Assembly: GCF_001039355.2 (NCBI RefSeq)
Contig: NW_019775495.1
Coordinates: forward strand, 296,099 to 322,752
Source of the DNA: Lingula anatina
Taxonomy: Eukaryota; Brachiopoda; Lingulata; Lingulida; Lingulidae
DNA length: 26,654 nt
Direction of reading: 5' to 3'
Of the stretch, positions 1 to 8,483 are shown piece by piece. The position numbers and the translations under genes were made by a program. Below the pieces are notes generated by a model. The model saw only the letters and a list, made by a program, of their open reading frames with translations, ran no database searches and was not told the origin of the DNA. Every line of letters starts with the position of its first letter. Within the stretch, counting starts at the first letter, position 1.

Positions 1-420
1 CACTGTCACACCTAACACACTGTCACACCCAACACACTGCCACACCCAAAAAACTACTGTCACACCTAACACACTGTCACATCCAACACACTGCCACACC
101 CAAAATACTACTGTCACACCTAACACACTGTCACATCCAAAAAACTACTGTCACACCTAACACACTGTCACATCCAACACACTGCCACACCCAAAAAACT
201 ACTGTCACACCTAACACACTGTCACATCCAAAAAACTACTGTCACACCTAACACACTGTCACATCCAACACACTGCCACACCCAAAAAACTACTGTCACA
301 CCTAACACACTGTCACATCCAAAAAAATACTGTCACACCTAACACACTGTCACATCCAAAAAACTACTACCAAACCTAACACACTATCATACTCACAGAA
401 ACTATTTTATCCCCCATTAC
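1..420. repeat. Satellite array with 54 + 37 bp alternating units (91-bp higher order)
   Basis: CA-rich tandem repeat built on the words CTGTCACACCTAACACA and CTGTCACATCCAA. Reading the CTACTGTCAC register, units start near 54, 108, 145, 199, 236, 290, 327 and 364. The spacing therefore alternates 54, 37, 54, 37, 54, 37, which is a 91-bp higher-order period. The 54-bp unit is the 37-bp unit plus a 17-bp extra segment (CACACTGCCACACCCAA-like). The array probably continues past the left edge and decays by about 390, some 50 bases before the acceptor of the first visible cadherin exon, so it is intronic. Degenerate relatives occur near 2437-2515, 4780-5160 and 5895-5945. Confidence 0.9.
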
Positions 421-438
421 ATCCTCCGTATCTTCCAG

Positions 439-612
439 GCCACACAGCAAGACAACCCTGACAGAAATGCACTCGCTGGGGTAAAAATCAGAGTACAGGC
501 TTCCAATGTCAACCCTCCCAAGTTTCTTAAGGACACTTACTTTGCCACTCTGGTAGAGAACGTGCCCATAGGCACCTCTGTACTCACTGTGTCAGCAAAG
601 GATATGGATTTC
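439..612 (+). CDS. Cadherin exon: end of one repeat and start of the next
   Basis: The exon has 174 nt and is phase 0 at both ends, between a TCTTCCAG acceptor and a GTGAGT donor. Residues 1-20 are the last strand of one cadherin repeat (GVKIRVQA). The linker then reads NVNPPKF, a variant of the calcium-binding DxNDNxPxF in which the second Asp-Asn pair is missing. The next repeat opens with YFATLVENVPIGTSVLTVSA and the DMD calcium motif. This is a partial protein, continued from exons outside the window. Confidence 0.88.
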
Positions 613-3600
613 GTGAGTACCTTTATTGGGTGGGATTTAAATACACAGGGTTTCGTTTTGAGGCCTGTAACTTAATGTGTATACAGAAAATTTTATAACT
701 GTGTTTAATGTGGGTATGTCTCAATGATTTGTGTATACCGGCACTGACATGTGGATACTGCTCACTGACAAGTGGATACTGCTCACTGACATGTGGATAC
801 TGCTCACTGACAATTTGTTGAAAATCACTTCTACAGCTTTTGCTTGTTTGGCAATCAGAGCTTGTTTGATTTATTACATGATCCTTGGTAAAATATTTAG
901 ATTAGAAAAATGGTAAGTTTGTCAAAACACATGGACTTTTTTCAAAAGTTAGTGCATACTAATGCTAGAGCTGCTGATCAAATTAAATACAAATGTGCTT
1001 GTTATGATTTAATAGTTGTCATGTTAACTGCATGGATGTATTGAGCTGTATGATTTGTCAGCAACAAAGTGAAGTCATATATGTTATAAATTGAACCAGA
1101 TATATCTGAAATTAAGAAACTGAGATGTAACATTTAGATGTAACACTTTTCTCAAAATTTGGAAAATAGTGATGAAATTAAAGAAAACTAAGAAAAGACA
1201 AAACTGACATGAGATAAATTTGATTTCCTTCTTGGGACAGAATATCCACACATTATATCAAGGTCAGTAATAAGTTTAAATTAAAATTACACCCGGTAAA
1301 TTGAGATCAAAACTTGACCACACTGTGCAAAAATTGCATGCATAAATCATATTACATGACAGGTCTATGTGTTTCTATAGCAACATGTGGTAATTTTGTT
1401 TCCCCAGGATGGGTCTCAGCCTCAGGTGGGTAAAAACAATGATGGAGTATTCACCGTGTCCCACAGCATGCAGGGGCACCTGTTCTTTGTGAGGCAATTC
1501 TACAGACTACTTCCCTGAGTTTCAGAGATTTCTGGAAACTTATGTCCAATAGTGTCATATCTCCATCAAAGCTTAATTGCTACTGCTGATTGTTAGTCTC
1601 CAGATATCTCTGAAATTCAGGATGCACAGAACTCGGGTTGTGATGGCTAAGTTGGCAACACATTATTTCCACTGACCATGTGATTTTCAAAATGGTCTAA
1701 ACCACAAAGAGACGATTTCATCAGTTGAGAATTTATGGTCTACTGGGAGAAAATGTTGCCAAGTTAAGCTGTCATGTCTTACCCCATGTTTCAGAAGTCA
1801 CTGGAAGCACACTGCTATATCATCAGCATACATGTGCCTCTGTCATTCCCAGTTATATACAGGGGCGGACCCAGAGATATTTTCTGACAGTCTTCCAAAT
1901 TATCTTTGTTGATCCATCCTCCATGTTTTGACCGTCTTCCAACAGAAAAAAAATTATATACCCATCAATGTGAACTTGGATAATCTGACGGTCTTTGGGA
2001 AGACCCAGAAGACGGCCTTAATCTGCCCCTGATATAGAGGCGAGTTTCCAGTGACCCCTGACACTAAGGGCATCAGACTAGACTCCATGAACATCTACAC
2101 AGTGATGATCTGCATGTGTCGTACTAACAATTGTACTTAGTTTTTCTTGTTTCAGTTGACTTCTTGTTTTCATTTACTAAGATGTTGTTCGTTTTACTTT
2201 CTTTATTTAATAAACAAATGATATATTGCTGTGTCTGTTTTGAGGGTGGTGATGGTTTTTCATCTTTTCTGTGTATTAATTTGGTTTAATATTGCGTAAT
2301 GTTTTTTTTTTAGTTAATATGTATCTGGTATTGCTGAACTTTGCATTGTTAAATCTTCAAATTATATATATCTTTGTACTGATCTGTACATGAATTTGAA
2401 CACCAAGACACATCAGTGTCAACTTTCTTATACTTACCACACTGTCACACCTAACGCAATGTCGTACCTAGCACCCTGTCACACCTAACACAATGTCATG
2501 TCTTACATACATTTGACACACTGTTTACACTTATCACAGTTTCAAAAGTGGATCCTAAACCAAATGTGTCACACTAGTTTTTAACCAAAGTAACTGAGTT
2601 GCCTTATAGACTCAATTCATTTCTCTTTCTATAGTCTACCTTCATGACTCCAGTAACATTGTTCAGTAATGTTTTTCTGTGTATAATAAACTAGTCAGTT
2701 ATTCTAGCAAGCCCTTGAGAATAAAATCAAGTATAGGAAAAGGAAATAAACTGGCCACTGTTTACTGAAAATTTTAAAAAATTAATTGAATATAATTTGA
2801 TTTAAAAAAAGAATTAAAAAAAAAAACATTCCAGAAGTGAAATGCATCTGATGAAAAAAATTAAGTTGATACAATTATTCTGATTTTAGATAAAGAATTA
2901 TGTCATTTATTTATTTATTTAGTTAGTTTTTTTTCAATAGTTGACACCCACTTTTCACATTCCAGGGTTCCTATCTCAGATACAGTCTTAGGCCTGGCAA
3001 AGGCTCTGACAGATTTCAAATAGGAGAACAAAAGTAAGTACAAAGTTGTGATAATATTCAAATAAAAAAGAAATTAAGTATTTATTAGGATTAAGGATTT
3101 TACCCTGGTAAAATTCGAATTGAACATAAATTTTGAATTGATAAAGAATGAGCAATTACCAAAAGTTAAATGGGATTTAAGTTATGAAATTATTTTTTGC
3201 TTCAGTGCCACTTACAAAAATTAATGTTTCATAAACCCTTGANCGATATCAGTTTACTTTTCTCTACATTTCAGACCGATACAACACTGTTAATGGTGAC
3301 AGTGATTAACGTCAACGACAACAACCCCCAGGTTTCCTCAGACAGCTACCACTTCAATGCCACGTCAAGGTCACATGGGGCCGTGCTGGGGAAACTTAAT
3401 GCATCTGATGCCGACCCCATGACTAGTTTTGTGTTTGAGATGGGGAAGTATCAGGAGTAAGTGAACTTTTGCTGGCCTGTGTGTGTGTGTGTGTCGGCAA
3501 ACCTATAATATTAAGATAGGATCAACATGATTGTTTTTTGTTTGTTTGCCTTATTAATATATAATTATTAACAATCATTATTTTTATTATTCAATTTTGT

Positions 3601-6600
3601 TGCAGCGGGTGGGGGCAATGCTGTTTCTCCATCACTTTCCTTATTACGTTTCTTTGAATTTTTTCTCCTCACTGTGGAATTCAATTTTTTATTTGTACAT
3701 GATGTACACAATGATGTGCTACATGAAATATCATAATAACAGAAATTTTACATACATGGACATCCCCTTCAATAGAATTTTAATACATATTTTCCAGACT
3801 ATTTCAAATCGACTCCAGAGGTTGGATCACCATACTGGCCCATGGGGAAAACATCACCCAGAATTCCTACACTTTCTCCGTCAAAATTTTCGATGATGGT
3901 ATTCCGCCAAGACAAGCCATAACAGAGGTCACACTCCAGTTCCCGCCATTACCCACAATGCCCGCGCCTGCTGAAGTGAAAGGAATGGCAGAGGGCGATT
4001 ATGTCCTGATTTACATACTTGGTGCCTTGGTGGGAATACTGCTCATTGTACTTATAGTGCTTTTGGTATACATAAAGAAAAGGTAAGTAGATCCTGGTGA
4101 ATTAGTTTTAGTGTGTAGCCTAGATAGAATTTGAGGATTTCTAATCTTACAACAGTGCGGGCAAGGTCTGGTGAGCTTTCAGCCATGATTGATTGATATT
4201 TTTAAAGAAATCGGCTCTGAAAATGCTACTATATCTTCTAATTCACCTCATGGTTTTTGGGGCAAAGACAAATAAAAATGCAAATAATCTTTGCCCAGCT
4301 AGGTTTCCTATTTGTAGCTTCTGAGGTGAATTATTGTAACATTCCATCCTACTTACTGATTTCTGATTCTATCTCATATAGAACCTTCACCATGTATGTA
4401 TCAATAACCTGTTTAGATTGTCTCTGTTTTTTTATCCTTTCTTTTTTCAGTATTTAGTGATATTTCCCAAATTTCTTAAACATGTCCCACCTGTCATCAA
4501 GTAGAAAATTAATGTTCTATGTTTCTCATAATAATCAACCAGGACACGTGTCTCATATTCCCTCTACTTAACAGCTACTCCGTATCTATCACTATTGTGT
4601 GTGTAGTGTCTCTCTGTTTACTTACAGAATAGACAAGGACCGCAAGCTGCGAACTCCCCAGTTTGATCCTCTCTATAAACCTACTATGTATGCCCCCAGT
4701 GGCATCAGTAGTATAGACTTATGATGATCTCTTCTTTTGTGTAGACAACTGTAGATAGTGTGTATATAGGTAGGAAAAACTGACGTCACATTCCAACACA
4801 ATCTGGGAGCACACCTACTGCAATTGGGACACAATCAGAAGGCCTATACTTACCAACACAATCTGAAAGTACACCTACCACATTTAAGAAGAGCCTCTGT
4901 CACATTTCAACACAATCAAAAGGTACACCTACCACATTCGGTACACCTACCACTGTCACATCCAAACAATCTAGCAATACACATACTTTTTTTTGTCCAC
5001 CACATTTGGTGGGAAGCGCAATCACCACACCTCAAACCGGTCCAAATACCTCATTTGGTGGGAGGAGTTGTCACATCCCAACACAATTCTGTATCTTATC
5101 CACAACAACTGGTAAGAATTGCTATAGGAATGAGCACACCTAACACACTGATTTAGATCTATGTATCCAGTCACCAGCCATTTGTGTTGGAATGCCTACA
5201 GCTTGAAGCATGACAAACATCAGGAACAATTTTTTTTTTATTTCATTTCTTCTAAGTTTTACAAAGCATGAGCATGTTATCATCCTTTTTTTTATCTATT
5301 CACTTGCCTTTTCATCATCATCATCATCATCACCACATTTATTTATTTTATATCATTCTTATATACCAGTAATTATACATAAATAGACATGGGGCTGTCC
5401 GATGTTTTATTTTATCACCCATTTGCCACAGCATTGTGTTCATCATATGTCTTTTATCAGAATGATTTTCTCCATGCTAAGGAAAGTCTTGTGTATTTTG
5501 TGCATGAATCATGTTATATTCATGCATGAACAGAATCAGTATTATTTTTTGCTTATGGCTGGTATACAGTTGCTTCTTGCCAGATTCCTTTTTTTCTTTC
5601 TTTTTAACTATACAATTTTTGTTTGGTTAACTGAATGTGATGATATTTATACTAATTAAAGCATTATGTTTGTGATTAAGATAAGACGTTTTCTACATCT
5701 TAGTCTTGTTCAGATACGTATGTTCATCCATGTCATGCCTCACAAGTGGTACATATTTATTTAAAAAATAATCAATATAGTAATTCCACATAATCAAATA
5801 GACAAATGACTTACAGTAGTTGTTAACCAATAATTGTCAACATCTATGTAGTCAACAGCCCTATACTACATCAAAATTAACCATTCAACTTCAGTTTACC
5901 CTAACACACTGCATGTTGTGTAACCTAACATCTTGATGTAAACCTTAACCTTTTTTCTTTCAGAGCCACTGCATGTTTTAAATCTTTTCGTGTTGGTTTA
6001 ATATTCAAAAGAATGTGAGTGTTTTAAGTTACTGCTTGACCCCCCCCCCCCCCCCAACATCCCCCCTCCATCCTGACATAGTCTAGGCAATCTGAGGGTG
6101 TATTCACAATGCATCTAGCGTACTAGCCAGTGCACACTAGCTCCATGGGGACTCTTTCTGAATGCAGTACATTTAACACAGGGGCGTAACCAGGCATACG
6201 CACGGATGCACTGTGCGTACAATTTTTTGAGCCAACCATGATATTATTCTCCATAAATTCAGTGTATTTTTCACAGATCATTGTATCTGATAATTGTATC
6301 TGTGAATTTTCAAAATCTGTACGTACAATTTTTAAAGGTCTGGTTACGCCCCTGTTAACAGATTAACACTCCTTTTTCTGGCATTAAGTAGAATACAGAA
6401 AAAAATTGGAAAACTGGGAAAAGGAGGTGTGTGAATCTGATTTCATTCAGTGAGAGTCCCTGTGGAATAAGTGCATACTACCTAGTAAGATAGATTCATT
6501 GTGAGTGCACCCTGAGCTTGTTTTTGTAGCTGCCATAGTGACAGCTATACAACTTGCCATAAAAACCTAAGCATCCAGGTCTGTAGCAGGCAAATCCAAA

Positions 6601-8483
6601 GGGAGATCTTTTTCTGAAAAAGTGAACCTCTTTCTCCAACTTGACCCAACTTGAGAAATGGCAGAGAACCTAGACCATGCTTTGATTCAGAGTGAACCTT
6701 TTTTTTTTTGGCCAAAGGGGCAGTTTTCTTTTAACCCCAAACTCTCTGCCTGTAAGCCATCCAGCCAATGCTGCATGAACCCTAACGAACTGCAGCTTTA
6801 TTCTCTAAAAGCCTAAAATAAATGTTTTACCTTTGCTTGTCCCAACCTCTTGACATAATGGAGACCATTTTTTGGCCAAAAGGGTGGTTTCTTTGAACCC
6901 TTGGACACCTGTCCCCCTCCCTACGAATTGTCATCAAACTGCTTCATTCTCTCTCTTAGTCTAGAATAGATATCAACCTTTGCTTGTCCTACCGTAAACC
7001 TCTTAATATCCTGGAGTGTTTTTTTTTTTATTATCCAGAAATTAACACGTCCATTAGAGATATGCTTAGAACATATAGCTGCTAGTAAAAGCTTAATCAT
7101 TACTAGTCAAAACTGAAATCTTTGTAAGCCATCTGTAGATTAATAAAGAAAGTAAATCATTTCTGCATAAAGTAAATAAAACGATATTATAACTATGGGG
7201 CAGTAAGTTGCGAACTTTCATCAGGAGTCCTTGATATCATGACTGATTCATTGAGGAAAACTAAAACATGTTACCTTACTGGTTAAAAAGCTAAATTTAA
7301 ATTGGTCATTATTTTAGAAATGATTTACTTTCTGATCATCATAACAAAACAGAAAATGAAAAACCATTTACACCATGTATAGCTTTTGGCCAAATTTAAC
7401 AACGTTAACATTAGAAACTTTTTCCTTTTATTCTCTGTAACAGTTCTTTCATATTTTTCATATTTAAACTATTATATTTACCAACAAAACAGATAACAAA
7501 ACTAAAAGCCTACACAAAATTTTTTGATTTTATACTATAAGGATGAAATTTTATACCTGTACAATGTCACTGACACTCATTATTTATTTTTTATCTAGAA
7601 AAAGTCTAAATCCAGAGAAACAATCCAACCACATTAACACATCAAAAGCAGTCAGAAACTACGCGCCATCTTTGTCTCCTGCAGAGTCTGTGAACTCTGA
7701 CCTCCATATTGACCTGGACGCCATGACAACCACCATGGAAAATCCACTGGCTTTGGAGAATCCAGCGTTCAGTTTTCAATATGGCACAGAATCCACAGAC
7801 GAAGTTGATACCACAATACGGGGTGTGGGTGAAATTGAAATTGGTACAGCTGTCGCTCCATATAATGAAAACGCAGACAGCGATAACGATAGTGACAGTG
7901 AAATGAAACCAAAGACTCCAAATGGAGATATATCATCCCGTAATTCCATAGTGTCCCAGAATTCCATAGGAAATGGAAGCATCCATAGCTCGGGGCCTGA
8001 AAGTTTGCCAAATGGTATCCATAAGGGAAGCACACAGATGCTGGTGCAGCAGGAAAAAGCCAACAAGGCCAAGAAGGTGAAAAAGCTCTCCTGGGGAAAG
8101 ACACGTCACATGGATTCACAAACAGAGGTTTGTATTATGAATTACAAAGTTTTACTTTGTGAATGCTGAGTAAATTTTACAAAGGGGCAGTACTGGTCTT
8201 TTGCAATCTGGCAACTTGAGTAGGTGTACCTTTAGGCTATAATTAAATGTGATAGCTTTTTGTGTTACTTATGGCGAATAGTGGATAATTTCTGAAAGCA
8301 TCAGAAAATGCTTTATGTTTTTACAACATTTTCAACTGTAGATATTATTTGTTTCATGTAAAGATCCCATTGGACCCAGATGTCAGTGTGACCCCATATG
8401 ACAGCAGCACAGACTCTCTCCCAAAGAACGCCATGCAGGAGACAGCAGATGGCAAGAAACCGAGTATAACAATTTACTTTTAA
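439..8483 (+). CDS. Cadherin-superfamily transmembrane receptor, 3' part of gene (exons, two alternative tails)
   Basis: Cadherins are calcium-dependent adhesion receptors at the plasma membrane. Exons read from splice sites and frame are 439-612, 1408-1425 (microexon), 2966-3033, 3275-3456, 3798-4082, then either 4628-4724 (short tail, stop TGA at 4722-4724) or 7599-8127 plus 8364-8483 (long tail, stop TAA at 8481-8483). Signatures include ENVPIGTSVLTVSAKDMD, the linker NVNDNNP, LNASDAD and FDDGIPPRQA. These are followed by a membrane helix (VLIYILGALVGILLIVLIVL) and the stop-transfer IKKR. The 5' part of the gene lies left of the window. The join between 3033 and 3275 does not keep frame, and an exon is probably lost at the N at 3243. 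A large multi-repeat type such as the cadherin-23 or Fat-like groups is possible, but I cannot assign an orthologue. The gene runs convergently to COG6. Confidence 0.85.
613..1407 (+). other. Cadherin intron with a 21-bp tandem repeat
   Basis: AT-rich intron. A 21-bp unit (CACTGACATGTGGATACTGCT) is repeated about three times from 742 to 811. It creates an open frame with repeated WILLTD that is not a gene. Nothing else is recognisable. Confidence 0.75.
1408..1425 (+). CDS. Probable 18-nt cadherin microexon (DGSQPQ)
   Basis: Eighteen bases encode DGSQPQ between a strong acceptor (TTTTGTTTCCCCAG) and a strong donor (CAG/GTGGGT). Both boundaries are phase 0, as are those of the flanking exons, so inclusion or skipping keeps the frame. 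It falls in the loop after the first calcium-binding motif (AKDMDF ... GSYLRYSL), where cadherin repeats vary in length. It is supported only by splice-site quality and phase. Confidence 0.5.
1426..2965 (+). other. Cadherin intron with nested inverted repeats
   Basis: Intron of 1540 bases. It holds imperfect inverted repeats at 1500-1640 (arms around TTTCAGAGAT), a second pair (GGCTAAGTTGGCAACA near 1645 against TGTTGCCAAGTTAAGC near 1752), and a CAGGGGC-ended element at 1860-2031. A short relative of the left-edge satellite lies near 2437-2515. No coding exon with plausible splice sites was found in it. Confidence 0.6.
1860..2031. mobile_element. MITE-like element with CAGGGGC ends
   Basis: 172 bp running from CAGGGGCGGACC to ...AATCTGCCCCTG, so the ends are imperfect inverted repeats. 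It is flanked by ATATA on both sides, a possible target duplication that is weak because the flank is TA-rich. Its size and ends resemble the element at 6179-6354. It carries no coding capacity, so it would be non-autonomous. Confidence 0.55.
2966..3033 (+). CDS. Cadherin exon: GSYLRYSL strand of a repeat
   Basis: The exon has 68 nt, enters in phase 0 and leaves in phase 2, between CATTCCAG and GTAAGT. It encodes GSYLRYSLRPGKGSDRFQIG, which matches the cadherin pattern of a Y-S-L strand followed by D-x-F-x-I. The rest of this repeat (the LDRE-like stretch and the following strand, roughly 40-45 residues) is not found before the next exon. Joining directly to the exon at 3275 gives an early stop, so an exon is missing between them. 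Confidence 0.8.
3275..3456 (+). CDS. Cadherin exon: repeat linker and start of the last repeat
   Basis: The exon has 182 nt and leaves in phase 2 (CAG GA/GTAAGT). It begins with TDTTLLMVTVINVNDNNPQV, the last strand of a repeat and the canonical inter-repeat calcium linker NVNDNNP. It continues into the final repeat with a strand rich in Asn sequons (FNATS, LNASD) and the calcium motif DAD. Its reading frame is open upstream through the N at 3243, but that upstream part looks intronic, with a TCTCTACATTTCAG acceptor just before the exon. Confidence 0.87.
3798..4082 (+). CDS. Cadherin exon: end of last repeat, juxtamembrane segment and membrane helix
   Basis: The exon has 285 nt, enters in phase 2 and leaves in phase 2 (AAA AG/GTAAGT). 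It completes the last repeat (LFQIDSRGWITI, an NIT sequon, SYTFSVKIFDDGIPPRQA, ITEVTLQF). A proline-rich spacer (PPLPTMPAPAEV) and an acidic patch (AEGD) follow, then a hydrophobic run of about 24 residues and IKKR. No EGF or laminin-G domain lies between the last repeat and the membrane, which argues against a complete Fat-type layout. Both downstream tail exons accept its phase-2 end and restore Arg from AG plus A. Confidence 0.88.
4628..4724 (+). CDS. Alternative terminal exon: short cytoplasmic tail ending SSIDL
   Basis: After the TTACTTACAG acceptor, the phase-2 join gives Arg and then 31 residues (IDKDRKLRTPQFDPLYKPTM and so on) to a double stop, TGATGA. The tail is basic near the membrane and ends in S-I-D-L, which has the hydrophobic-x-hydrophobic form of a class II PDZ ligand. 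If this exon is used, translation ends here and everything downstream is 3' UTR. If it is skipped, the membrane exon joins 7599 in the same phase. Confidence 0.75.
4725..5660 (+). other. Probable 3' UTR of the short-tail isoform
   Basis: No coding signature is seen after the stop at 4722-4724. The stretch contains a degenerate relative of the left-edge satellite (about 4780-5160, with repeated CACACCTACCACA and CCAACACAATCT words) and an (ATC)n run near 5314-5335. ATTAAA at about 5655 is one candidate polyadenylation signal, but it is unproven. Open frames here (such as 4824-5156 and 5402-5659) follow the repeat or have no protein-like character. Confidence 0.4.
5661..7598 (+). other. Intron between the alternative cadherin tails
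   Basis: Apart from the element at 6179-6354 it holds a 16-base C run (6040-6055), a short satellite relative near 5895-5945, and a degenerate direct duplication at about 6685-7020. In the duplication, two copies share TTGGCCAAA, an ATTCTCT segment and CTTTGCTTGTCC about 150-165 bases apart. No coding exon was recognised. It may also contain the end of the short-isoform 3' UTR. Confidence 0.55.
6179..6354. mobile_element. MITE with perfect 15-bp CAGGGGCGTAACCAG inverted ends
   Basis: 176 bp. The left end CAGGGGCGTAACCAG is matched exactly by the reverse complement at the right end. The element is flanked by an exact 6-bp direct repeat, TTAACA (6173-6178 and 6355-6360), which looks like a target-site duplication. 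The ends are reminiscent of hAT-type termini (CAGGGG), but the usual hAT duplication is 8 bp, so the superfamily is uncertain. It sits in the intron between the two alternative cadherin tails. Confidence 0.75.
7599..8127 (+). CDS. Long cytoplasmic tail exon of the cadherin
   Basis: The exon has 529 nt, enters in phase 2 (AG plus A) after TTTTTTATCTAG and leaves in phase 0 at ACAGAG/GTTTGT. The tail is Ser/Asn rich. Visible parts are a patch with two ENP motifs (TTTMENPLALENPAFSFQ), an acidic cluster (ENADSDNDSDSE), a run of repeated Asn/Ser (SSRNSIVSQNSIGNGSIHSS), and a basic stretch (KANKAKKVKKLSWGKTRH) that could bind lipid or be phosphorylated at Ser. No catenin-binding region of classical cadherins is recognisable. 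The open frame upstream to 7543 is intronic. Confidence 0.83.
8364..8483 (+). CDS. Last exon of the long-tail cadherin isoform, ending ITIYF
   Basis: The exon has 120 nt, enters in phase 0 after TTTCATGTAAAG and ends at TAA. It encodes IPLDPDVSVTPYDSSTDSLP and a further 19 residues, finishing ...KKPSITIYF. The C-terminal I-Y-F is again hydrophobic-x-hydrophobic, so both tails carry possible class II PDZ ligands although their sequences are unrelated. The long tail totals about 216 residues including the split Arg. Confidence 0.78.
   Translation: MPLDPDVSVTPYDSSTDSLPKNAMQETADGKKPSITIYF

Noticed and set aside
1-420. CRISPR-like spaced repeats
   Set aside because: The units are contiguous variants of one another without unique spacers, and the window is animal DNA.
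731-916. Open frame with repeated WILLTD
   Set aside because: It is made by the 21-bp tandem repeat in a cadherin intron and has no splice or start support.
7769-8119. Two minus-strand open frames inside the long-tail exon
   Set aside because: They are shadows of the plus-strand cadherin tail exon, whose frame, splice sites and stop are coherent.
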